DNA from: JBBEDC01 sp040881505
Lineage (GTDB): Bacteria > Patescibacteriota > Andersenbacteria > UBA10190
Assembly: GCA_040881505.1 (NCBI GenBank)
Contig: JBBEDC010000019.1
Coordinates: forward strand, 1 to 34,327
Direction: 5' to 3'
Length of the DNA stretch: 34,327 nucleotides
Below are positions 15,619 through 22,719 of this stretch, piece by piece (the stretch's first letter is position 1; every line of letters starts with the position of its first letter). Below the pieces are notes generated by a model. It was not told the origin of the DNA, did not search any database, and was given only the letters and a program-made list of their open reading frames with translations. Position numbers and translations under genes: made by a program.

Positions 15619-16655
15619 GTCGACTGGGTATAGGTCCAATGAGTCGGGAAATTATTGAGGCGGTGTATTCGTATTCGCATACCCGAAATACGCCTCTTAT
15701 GCTTATCGCCTCTAAAAATCAGATTGATTACGATCGTGGCTATGTATTTAAAACTTCTGATTATCGCCAGTACTTAGATCAGATGAAAAGACAGTATAGT
15801 GGAGCCAATGTATATATTTGTCGTGATCACTGCGGGCCTGGGCATAACAGCGTGTTTGAGCTGGAGGATACGTATAAGACAATCGAAGCTGATATCGCAA
15901 ACGGATTTGATTTAATCCACGTAGATTTTTGTTTTCACTCCGGCCCGCATAAGGAGATTCTGGATCAGTCAAAAAAGGCCATCCAGTTCATTCATAGCCA
16001 GGCTCCTCGCACGATGATCGAGGTCGGCACCGATGAGAACACAGCTACTAATATTGAAGATACCCTGCGAGCAGAAGCATCGATGAAATATTTTACTTCT
16101 TTTTGCGAACCACACTTCTTTGTACTGCAAACAGGCACAATCATCAAAGAGGATCGTCAGGAAGGTATTTTTCACGAGGATTACGTCAAAAAACTGCATG
16201 GCCTTGCTAGTAAATATGGCGTATTGCTTAAAGAACATAATGCTGATTATTTACCAGCATCAGAGATACAGCGAAGGAAAAACTTAGTTGGTGCAGTAAA
16301 CGTGGCTCCTCAATTCGGAGTGCTACAAACACAGCTCACGTTATTCAAAGCAAAGCAGTATGGTATTGACCCAAGCGAATTTATAGATGTATCGTATCGG
16401 AGCAGAAAATGGGAGAAGTGGCTTAATCGCAACGATGAACATAACCGTCTTTTGTGCACTACCATTGCCGGCCATTACAATTTTAACTCTGACGCATACA
16501 AGCGTTTATTTGATGAAATTATGCAGCATGAAAACTTTAATGCTGTGATCCAGCAGGAAATGCATCGAATATTTGATCACTACGTCTTAAATTTAGAAGG
16601 ACTATCTCCTGCGCTGGAGGAATTTACAATCAAACGAGAGACTCGTGCAGTATAA
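15606..16655 (+). CDS. GatZ/KbaZ-like TIM-barrel protein (tagatose-bisphosphate aldolase family)
   Basis: The 349-residue protein follows the GatZ/KbaZ pattern strand by strand: PLMLIASKNQI (30-40), YICRDHCGPGH (70-80, with D74 and H75), LIHVDF (103-108), MIEVGTDEN (137-145), FFVLQTG (171-177), LLKEHNADYL (207-216) and AVNVAPQFG (230-238). GatZ and KbaZ are known as the second, non-catalytic component of D-tagatose-1,6-bisphosphate aldolase and need a GatY/KbaY partner. No such partner is present here. In this operon a stand-alone aldolase or lyase that makes or breaks a carbon-carbon bond in a sugar phosphate is the likely role (inference). It overlaps the phosphatase by 13 bases and the nucleotidyltransferase by 11 bases. 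Confidence 0.78.
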   Translation: MEAISRLGIGPMSREIIEAVYSYSHTRNTPLMLIASKNQIDYDRGYVFKTSDYRQYLDQMKRQYSGANVYICRDHCGPGHNSVFELEDTYKTIEADIANGFDLIHVDFCFHSGPHKEILDQSKKAIQFIHSQAPRTMIEVGTDENTATNIEDTLRAEASMKYFTSFCEPHFFVLQTGTIIKEDRQEGIFHEDYVKKLHGLASKYGVLLKEHNADYLPASEIQRRKNLVGAVNVAPQFGVLQTQLTLFKAKQYGIDPSEFIDVSYRSRKWEKWLNRNDEHNRLLCTTIAGHYNFNSDAYKRLFDEIMQHENFNAVIQQEMHRIFDHYVLNLEGLSPALEEFTIKRETRAV

Positions 16656-17364
16656 GGTTCTTATTCCAACATCCGGTACCGGATCGCGATTAGGTGAGCT
16701 GACTGCTGCCCAGAACAAGGCCCTTGTCCCAATTAATGGCAAACCAGCGTTGGCATACATCATTGAAGCGTATCCTCGTTCAGTGCCGCTGGTGGTAACG
16801 CTTGGATACCGAGCTCAAGAAGTAAAGCCGTGGCTGATGGAAGCATACCCGAGTCGTGAGATTGAATTTGTGCTCGTTGATAAATATGAAGGGCCAGGAA
16901 CAAGTTTGGGATATTCAATGCTTCAAGCCCGCTCTCAATTGCAATGCCCCTTTATTTTTCAGGCCTGTGACACTCTTTTAACTGAGTCAATTCCAGAACC
17001 GGATATGAATTGGGTGGGCGGATATACGATGCCTCCAGAACTTAAGACTGTAGCGGCTCAGCATTATCGCACCCAATCATGTAATGACGAGGGTAGGCTT
17101 TTGAGCATTAATCCGATTGGGACTGCTGATTTTAACTATATCCATATCGGGATAACGGGTGTTCATGACTTTGAGGCTTGGTGGGATGCATTGTCCATGT
17201 TATATAGTAAAAATCCTACTGACTCCACACTTACAGACACTCATGTGATTACTGCTATGCTTGAGCAACAACACACATTTGCGGTTGTTCCGTATGCGAA
17301 ATGGTACGACACGGGCAACCCTGAGGCATTGGCAGAAACTAGGGCTTATTTTGAGCGAGTATGA
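16645..17364 (+). CDS. Sugar-phosphate nucleotidyltransferase
   Basis: A 239-residue protein beginning with GTG at 16645. VLIPTSGTGSRLGELT (5-20) followed by NKALVPINGKP (24-34) is the nucleotide-binding signature of the NTP_transferase family, as in RmlA, GalU and mannose-1-phosphate guanylyltransferases. FQACDTLL carries the metal-binding aspartate, and WYDTGNPEALAET near the end matches the closing motif of the small capsule-type members. The enzyme would join an NTP and a sugar or cyclitol phosphate to give an NDP-activated donor. It lies downstream of the kinase, phosphatase and TIM-barrel genes and next to a glycosyltransferase that may use its product. Which NTP it uses cannot be read from the sequence. 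Confidence 0.87.
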   Translation: MQYKVLIPTSGTGSRLGELTAAQNKALVPINGKPALAYIIEAYPRSVPLVVTLGYRAQEVKPWLMEAYPSREIEFVLVDKYEGPGTSLGYSMLQARSQLQCPFIFQACDTLLTESIPEPDMNWVGGYTMPPELKTVAAQHYRTQSCNDEGRLLSINPIGTADFNYIHIGITGVHDFEAWWDALSMLYSKNPTDSTLTDTHVITAMLEQQHTFAVVPYAKWYDTGNPEALAETRAYFERV

Positions 17365-18614
17365 GGCTGGTCTTTCCTAACCCTCACTTAGAACGGTTTG
17401 GGGTTAACGTCGCTGCTTGGCTTATTCGGCGGAAAACAGTAAACAAGTACACCTATATTCTCGATGAGATTATAAGCAATCCAGACCGACCGACTGCTTT
17501 CGTTGTAGACGGTATGCGATCATCTTTTAGTGTTTTAGGATTGCCTAAAGTTCTTATCAGCAGGCCCCTTGCCTTGGTGGAGTTTTATATATGGGCTGCG
17601 ATTCATGGCATTAATCCATTTCGGCATAAGGTTTATAGAAGTGTTTCAGAGCTCAACCCTAAGGAGGATGTTGTTTTTACTTTCGCTCGTGTGAGCACAG
17701 AACGCGAGGTTGAGGCAAGTAGACTGGAGGAATATCAAGGAGTAGTTATGGTGCATTTTACTCATTATTTTCTTGACACCAAGAAAATTGCTCGCCGCAT
17801 CCAATCTCTCCAGCATCCGGTTATCTGTGCCGAGAGCGACCTGACAAAGAATGAATATTTTCAACATCACTTTCCATTCGTGAACTCTGTATACATCTTA
17901 CCGTTTGTATATGCTGATCGCTTTAAGAGTCGTGTACCTTTCGAGCAGCGACATAATAAGTGTTTTGCTATTGGTACATATTTTAAATCCGACTCAAAGG
18001 ATTTTCTTGAATTTTATGGGGAGACGCCCTTTCATCCTATGAGGCACGCAATTTACCACTCTGGAGCAGTTTATCAGGATTATATTGACTCATATATTAC
18101 TGAACATTCTGACAATAAATCTGAATTGCGCCTCATACAGTCTGGCGATCCGCTCTGGCTAAAAATAGGTAAGCGGGTTGCACCCTTTTTCCTTTTAGAA
18201 AAGTTGAGTCCGGGCCATCATCAGAAGAAATACTTCAGTTTCGATATTGTTAAAAAATATAATGCATACCGAATGTTTGTTAGTCCCGAGGAGGTTGTTG
18301 GGCTTCCCTCTGTGAATATGGTGGAAGGTATGGCATGCGGGAGTACCTATATCGGTATTGACCATCCTACGTATACCGACATTGGAATGAAACCAGGAGT
18401 GCACTACATCGCATACAAAGAAGGGTCTATCGATGATCTGGCTCGTGTAATCGCATACTATCAGCAGCGGCCTCAGGAACTTGCTCAAATTGCAGAACGA
18501 GGGTACAAACTGACACGCAGTCGCTTCAATCCACAAGTAGTAGCGACTCAGTTTTGGAATGACGCGGAGCAGTTGCTTTCTAGGCGTCTTTCAGAAACAA
18601 CGGTGTCCCTATAA
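17361..18614 (+). CDS. GT-B-type glycosyltransferase, last gene of the sugar operon
   Basis: The 417-residue protein has no membrane helix. The C-terminal part reads VSPEEVVGLPSVNMVEGMAC, where GT-B enzymes bind the donor, followed by GSTYIGIDHP and the CgeB/GT4-like ending VHYIAYKEGSIDDLARVIAYY. The N-terminal 270 residues are not recognisable. The start overlaps the stop of the nucleotidyltransferase as ATGA, which suggests that this enzyme uses the nucleotide sugar made by the operon. The stop meets the convergent methyltransferase gene with 6 bases of overlap. Confidence 0.75.
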   Translation: MRLVFPNPHLERFGVNVAAWLIRRKTVNKYTYILDEIISNPDRPTAFVVDGMRSSFSVLGLPKVLISRPLALVEFYIWAAIHGINPFRHKVYRSVSELNPKEDVVFTFARVSTEREVEASRLEEYQGVVMVHFTHYFLDTKKIARRIQSLQHPVICAESDLTKNEYFQHHFPFVNSVYILPFVYADRFKSRVPFEQRHNKCFAIGTYFKSDSKDFLEFYGETPFHPMRHAIYHSGAVYQDYIDSYITEHSDNKSELRLIQSGDPLWLKIGKRVAPFFLLEKLSPGHHQKKYFSFDIVKKYNAYRMFVSPEEVVGLPSVNMVEGMACGSTYIGIDHPTYTDIGMKPGVHYIAYKEGSIDDLARVIAYYQQRPQELAQIAERGYKLTRSRFNPQVVATQFWNDAEQLLSRRLSETTVSL

Positions 18615-19412
18615 CAACGTTTCACGTGAACGAAAAATGGCAATATGATTCATCGGCAGGCTGAGGTATGTGTAGTGATAAAATTTCTTCAGGGAAGGTA
18701 TTGGTAGCCTTTGCAAGCTCGCGAAAAACGAATCAAAGCCGAGAGCTAGTATGTTGTTTATTACATAGATTGGGCTAAATACCCACTTCAAGCCAAGTGA
18801 GGCAAAAAAGAGAGAAGACAGCTGAAAGAGTGAGCCGATGTAGCCGGTGGTTGGAGTAATGGATACAGTCTCAAAGCCTCTAAATAGATATATTAGACCG
18901 AACTTGGTGAATCTGTAGTAATCAACGCGCCAATAGGGGTGGTCATTTACGTTGAAGGTATGAACTGGGGCTTTTGCGGCTGGTATAACGTCGCTATGAT
19001 CTCGCACGGTATGCGGTACAGTAAGAATAAGTAATCCCCCTGGCTTTAAAATACGTTTAATTTCCTGAACGGTATTTTCTGTTTCTGCGATGTGTTCCAG
19101 CGATTGATTAAGGATTATGCCATCAACGCTCGCGTTAGGAAGAGGGATGTCCCAAGCAGGTGCAACAACATCTGGATTTACTGATGCGACTGGGTCGACT
19201 CCAACATAGCTGCAGTTGAAGAAGTGTTTATACGGCATTCGTCCACACCCTATATCAAGCACCTTTTGACCTGACTGAAAGTTTTTGGCGAACTGCTCCA
19301 TCGCCTTGTCTATATGTCGCCCTGACAGAAACCCAGGAGTGAAGATGCTGACCATAGAATGTTCGAGCCGTTGCTTACTTTTGATCTTTTCTAACGACTG
19401 CGTATAGCTCAC
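18609..19412 (-). CDS. Class I SAM-dependent methyltransferase
   Basis: The protein has 267 residues from a GTG at 19412, or 248 from the ATG at 19355. The ATG would leave a 19-base gap after the previous gene; the GTG gives a 38-base overlap, and neither has a clear ribosome binding site. VLDIGCGRMPYKHFF is the SAM-binding motif I, VGVDP follows at strand 2, and LNQSLEHI with LKPGGLLILTVPHT are motifs II and III of the Methyltransf_11 group. Residues beyond 165 contain hydrophobic stretches which may contact the membrane or a lipid substrate. It probably methylates a sugar or a lipid-linked glycan. It is the last gene of a four-gene leftward run. Confidence 0.83.
   Translation of the reverse strand: MSYTQSLEKIKSKQRLEHSMVSIFTPGFLSGRHIDKAMEQFAKNFQSGQKVLDIGCGRMPYKHFFNCSYVGVDPVASVNPDVVAPAWDIPLPNASVDGIILNQSLEHIAETENTVQEIKRILKPGGLLILTVPHTVRDHSDVIPAAKAPVHTFNVNDHPYWRVDYYRFTKFGLIYLFRGFETVSITPTTGYIGSLFQLSSLFFASLGLKWVFSPIYVINNILALGFDSFFASLQRLPIPSLKKFYHYTYLSLPMNHIAIFRSRETLL
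18618..18633. other. parS-like palindrome inside the methyltransferase 3' end
   Basis: TTCACGTGAA is a perfect 10-base palindrome here, and the wider 16 bases match the known bacterial parS consensus at 13 positions on either strand. It lies in coding sequence close to the convergent gene ends. No parA or parB gene is in the window, so this may be chance. Confidence 0.2.
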
Positions 19413-20061
19413 CGAAGTTTACGTGTAGGTGTTCGATTTTAAGACCAGCTTCTTTCATCTCGCGACGGAATACTTCCGTTGTGTATTCAATAAAATGTGT
19501 ATCATCAAGGCGATAAGGCAAGCCCTGCTCTTTTTTGTAGACAGTAATCCAGTCGCGGGTAAGCATCGGTACACGAATAAGAATTTTCGGGGCCACGTGT
19601 TGGAGTTTCTGCAAGAATTCAATCCGGTGCTCGATATGCTCCAATACATTTGAAAGGACGATCACGTCGAATGGTTCTTGAAAAGAATATGTTGTCGCAT
19701 CACCTACGAGGAACTCAAGATTGTCACGTTGGTATGTTTTCTTGGCGTGAGCAACATTCGCTGGACGGATGTCTATTCCTGCGACTACTTTAGCCTTCTC
19801 GGCTAATTTGTATGCCACTGCCCCGTTTCCTGAGCCAACATCAAGGACTCGGTCGGTTGGATCAATGTGCTCAAGGAAAAAGCGATAGTAATTCTGGATA
19901 GCATGCTTTGGATGGATTCCGGTATGCGATGCAAAAAATGAAATCTGGTGATAGCTCGTGTTATGTAGCCAAACCAGCAGTCGCAACACTGGCTTTCGAG
20001 CCGATGTCCCCCGCAGGGCCGTAAGGCCGTCAAGGATTAATTTTCTATGGAATCGTGGCAT
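19375..20061 (-). CDS. Class I SAM-dependent methyltransferase
   Basis: The protein has 228 residues from the ATG at 20061; a TTG at 20073 would add four residues. RVLDVGSGNGAVAYKLAE is motif I, VVAGIDI strand 2 with the acidic residue, FLVGDATTY motif II, and DVIVLSNVLEHIEHR motif III of the ubiE/Methyltransf_11 kind. HFIEYT and the closing KEAGLKIEHLH fit small sugar or O-methyltransferases of glycan clusters. The acceptor cannot be told. It starts 31 bases after the FkbM gene and runs into the next methyltransferase. Confidence 0.83.
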   Translation of the reverse strand: MPRFHRKLILDGLTALRGTSARKPVLRLLVWLHNTSYHQISFFASHTGIHPKHAIQNYYRFFLEHIDPTDRVLDVGSGNGAVAYKLAEKAKVVAGIDIRPANVAHAKKTYQRDNLEFLVGDATTYSFQEPFDVIVLSNVLEHIEHRIEFLQKLQHVAPKILIRVPMLTRDWITVYKKEQGLPYRLDDTHFIEYTTEVFRREMKEAGLKIEHLHVNFGELYAVVRKDQK

Positions 20062-20092
20062 GGAGTATCCCAACTGTAATCGACCGTGCCGA

Positions 20093-20734
20093 TTATTTCC
20101 AGTTAAAATCGATATTTGAAAATCCCTCCGCAGATACCCTCGATTTTATAGTAGCTGCTCTCTCCTTTAGTTGTGGTAGTTGTTCTTCGTGGGTTTCGAC
20201 AAGAACATGCTGAATGCGAGAAAGGGCTCCAGTATTAAGAAGATGTTCGATAATGTCGTACTCTACTCCTTCAATATCAATCTTCATCAGAGCGATGTCC
20301 TGGTTCAGATCAATAACAAACTGGGCAATATCGATCGTTTCTACTGTGTCGAAAGCATTACGATCAACATTAGATTTTTCAGGCACAAGTGAAGAAGCAA
20401 CTGACCAACGAACCGGATCTGTTTGAGCTTGTTGATGGTGGTATAAGCGAAGCCGATCCTTCTTATTCCATACCGCCTTTTGGTATATATGAACGTTTGG
20501 AAAGTTTCTAAAACGTTTTTGCAGTACTTGGTAAGGCGAAGGGTCAGGCTCAAAGGCATACACTGTTGCTCCTGAAGTAGCCATTAAGGCCGTAACGTTT
20601 CCTACATTTGCTCCGCAATCGATAGCAATACTTTGCGACGTTAACGCTTTAAATTCAGTCGCATATCGACTATTAACATACCTTTTGTATTGTCGTCGTA
20701 CATTAAATTTTCTAATCAGGTCCCGTATATACAT
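20093..20734 (-). CDS. FkbM-family methyltransferase
   Basis: A 213-residue protein. AIDCGANVGNVTALM is motif I of the FkbM family, VYAFEPDPSPYQVL the strand 2 region, and ALMKIDIEGVEYDII the family's most typical block, followed by VLVETHEEQLP. FkbM-type enzymes methylate hydroxyl groups of sugars and polyketides. Here an O-methylation of a glycan residue is likely. The N-terminus is strongly basic (RRQYKRY). The gene follows the DCC-type gene with a 3-base gap. Confidence 0.87.
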   Translation of the reverse strand: MYIRDLIRKFNVRRQYKRYVNSRYATEFKALTSQSIAIDCGANVGNVTALMATSGATVYAFEPDPSPYQVLQKRFRNFPNVHIYQKAVWNKKDRLRLYHHQQAQTDPVRWSVASSLVPEKSNVDRNAFDTVETIDIAQFVIDLNQDIALMKIDIEGVEYDIIEHLLNTGALSRIQHVLVETHEEQLPQLKERAATIKSRVSAEGFSNIDFNWK

Positions 20735-20737
20735 ATA

Positions 20738-21166
20738 TTACGTATTGTTCCGTAAGAACCGTGGCGTGGGGTCCTGTCCAAAGATAAAAACTGTTATTTT
20801 TGCAAAAAATGATCGATGCCGAGCAATGTGTTGGTAGGTTTTTTCGCATAACCATCTGACACCAGGTATGTGAGCATAACTCCAATACCACCAGCGGTAT
20901 CTTCCTGCCAACTTGAGCACATACAGTACAGCCTCTGCTCCTAGCAAATAGCTTCCATCGGGAAGCATGAGATGAACGGCTCGCTCAAACTGTGCTGTTG
21001 GAATACTTGGATACTGGCTTTGTACTTCTTGAAAGGGAGTGTATTCGACTTGGCGGCCTGTATGACAATGCCATCGATACACCCACCAGCGACAAAAAAG
21101 GCAATCAGCGTCAAATACCAGTAATGGCTTTTGCAATGATGCATTATGATGGTATCGTTTTATCAT
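20738..21166 (-). CDS. DCC-family thiol-disulfide oxidoreductase-like protein (DUF393)
   Basis: The 142-residue protein has the DUF393 signature: a strand LLVFDADCLFCRWWVYRW with the C-x-x-C pair, then VEYTPFQEV, and LPDGSYLLGAEAVLYVL followed by a tryptophan- and tyrosine-rich segment and the CEKTYQHIARHR helix. These proteins are small thioredoxin-fold enzymes, not experimentally well described, and commonly neighbour HTTM-type membrane proteins. That is the case here: the HTTM-like gene lies in the opposite direction one gene away. A role in redox handling of a cysteine in the HTTM partner or its substrate is an inference. Confidence 0.85.
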   Translation of the reverse strand: MIKRYHHNASLQKPLLVFDADCLFCRWWVYRWHCHTGRQVEYTPFQEVQSQYPSIPTAQFERAVHLMLPDGSYLLGAEAVLYVLKLAGRYRWWYWSYAHIPGVRWLCEKTYQHIARHRSFFAKITVFIFGQDPTPRFLRNNT

Positions 21167-21174
21167 AGGTAAAG

Positions 21175-21180
21175 TATACT
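21175..21180 (+). promoter_or_regulatory. Candidate -10 box for the HTTM gene pair
   Basis: TATACT lies 31 bases before the ATG at 21212, in the 45-base gap between divergent genes. No clear -35 hexamer sits at the expected distance, so the call is weak. The hexamer is part of the palindrome AGTATACT and could also serve the other strand. Confidence 0.3.
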
Positions 21181-21211
21181 ATGAACGGCTACTTCCTTGA
21201 ATACAACGCAT

Positions 21212-21811
21212 ATGTCCGCTGGTGCGCTTCATGCAGCCTCAGTTATTGTCTTTAGTGGCTTTTTCCTGGCCAGTTTTTACGTCATTGCCGTAAATCAAGC
21301 CTGGGCACGGACTTTGTTTATCTGGGGATTTGTAGGGGTGCTTACGGTTGCTGGAGTCACTGGATATGCATTCTGGCCGTTGTTTGATTGGCACCTGTAC
21401 CCGCATACAGCCGAATCTTCCTTCGTCTTTTATGAAATTCGCCTAAGTGATAAGCAGGGGCATGAAATTCCGTATGACGCTTGGGCCGCTTCTCCTACAT
21501 TAACTACACCTGTCCGCCGATATGCTGCTCGACTCATTGCGTACAATGATACTCGGGCAGAGGAATTAGCACGTTTTTTCCTCGTCCAAGCGAATATGTA
21601 TCGTGAGCATATTCAGGGCGGGGGACAAAGTAAATATGCGTGGTATGTTTTCCCTCCCCATCAGTATGGATACTCCTGGGACGCCGAAGAACTGAGCGGT
21701 ATTCAGACTTTTTCAGAACTGCATGTATTCAAGCGTGAAGTTCAGATGTCAGAAGATGGCAAGCACATTTTGGTTGACCGGGAAAACCTTGTTCGTACCT
21801 TCTCACTATGA
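21212..21811 (+). CDS. Membrane-anchored protein linked to the HTTM gene, function unknown
   Basis: The protein has 199 residues from the ATG at 21212; an in-frame TTG at 21197 would add five. Two membrane helices lie at about 8-27 and 32-52, joined by a short loop, and the remaining 145 residues are soluble. The soluble part begins WHLYPHTAESSFVFYEIRL and has IPYDAWAASP, YAARLIAY and FPPHQYGYSWDAEEL. I do not recognise the family. The gene overlaps the HTTM-like gene by ATGA and lies back to back with the DCC gene, so the three probably act together. Confidence 0.7.
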   Translation: MSAGALHAASVIVFSGFFLASFYVIAVNQAWARTLFIWGFVGVLTVAGVTGYAFWPLFDWHLYPHTAESSFVFYEIRLSDKQGHEIPYDAWAASPTLTTPVRRYAARLIAYNDTRAEELARFFLVQANMYREHIQGGGQSKYAWYVFPPHQYGYSWDAEELSGIQTFSELHVFKREVQMSEDGKHILVDRENLVRTFSL

Positions 21812-22719
21812 GGCTCTTTATAAACTACTTTGCTGAGCCTGAACGCTTTTCGCCTTTCAATCTGCTCGTTGCTCGCGTTGTCTTAGCTGCGTACGCCATA
21901 TGGAAACTGCTCTCATATCGCTTAGGGGAGCTACAGCACTGGCCGGACTTTTTGTTCGAACAGAGTCTGCACAGTCCGTTTCTTCCATTTGTATCATATC
22001 GAGAATATCTTCCATATGTTCAGTGGACCATTGCTTTTCTCATCATCCTGGTCGCCATAGGTGTTTGGAGGAAGTGGGCAGCATTTCTTGCGGCATTACT
22101 TTTGGCTCATACAATTGCAATTCACTATGTAGTCACTAATTCCGGAGCAACCTTTTTGCCGGTTGTATACGCGCTCATTCTTTACGCAGTGTTTGAGTTT
22201 CAAGATCCCTATCATCGGACTACTCTTGCGGATATTGGGCGTAGGGGTTGGACTAGGTCCAAGAGCTTCTTACAACCAGGAAAAGCATCTAGGTATCGTC
22301 TGGATTGGTTAAAATGGATGCTTGTTGTAATAGGCATGACCTATGCCTTTACTGGCTTGTCCAAGATGGCGTCTGCTCAGGTGAATTGGTTTAGTCCATA
22401 CAACCTATCTCGCACTATTCTGCGAGAAAACATCATGTCTTTTGGTGAACTGCTTCCAGCTGCTGCACTTATGATTCAGAGCGAAGTCGTGCTTACTATG
22501 TCTACAATCGCCACTATTATATTCGAAGTTGGTCTGATTCTTGTGATTATCTTGCGCCGGAGAATCGATATTTTCGTATTAGGCTTGCTTGGAATGCACG
22601 TGATGATAGCGCTTACGATGGGAATATTTTTCTTTGATCAATTTATACTCTTTGCTCTGTTTGTTCCTTGGGATGCATTAGTACATCGCTTCACACGTGG
22701 TGTCTGGCCCACTGATTAA
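21808..22719 (+). CDS. HTTM / vitamin-K-dependent-carboxylase-like membrane protein
   Basis: A 303-residue protein with about six to seven membrane helices. The order of motifs fits the HTTM superfamily: an early LVARVVLAAYAIWKLL helix, TNSGATFLPVVYALILYA, MTYAFTGLSKM, a FEVGLILVII helix and a closing MHVMIALTMGIFFFDQFILF helix. HTTM proteins are distant relatives of the membrane part of vitamin-K-dependent gamma-carboxylase; bacterial ones have mostly unknown substrates. The adjacent DCC-type oxidoreductase supports the assignment. The gene runs into the convergent AsnB-like gene with 29 bases of overlap. Confidence 0.78.
   Translation: MRLFINYFAEPERFSPFNLLVARVVLAAYAIWKLLSYRLGELQHWPDFLFEQSLHSPFLPFVSYREYLPYVQWTIAFLIILVAIGVWRKWAAFLAALLLAHTIAIHYVVTNSGATFLPVVYALILYAVFEFQDPYHRTTLADIGRRGWTRSKSFLQPGKASRYRLDWLKWMLVVIGMTYAFTGLSKMASAQVNWFSPYNLSRTILRENIMSFGELLPAAALMIQSEVVLTMSTIATIIFEVGLILVIILRRRIDIFVLGLLGMHVMIALTMGIFFFDQFILFALFVPWDALVHRFTRGVWPTD

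Noticed and set aside
21181..21255. Small 24-codon frame starting with ATG after the TATACT box
   Set aside because: It overlaps the membrane protein gene in another frame, and its composition gives no sign of coding.
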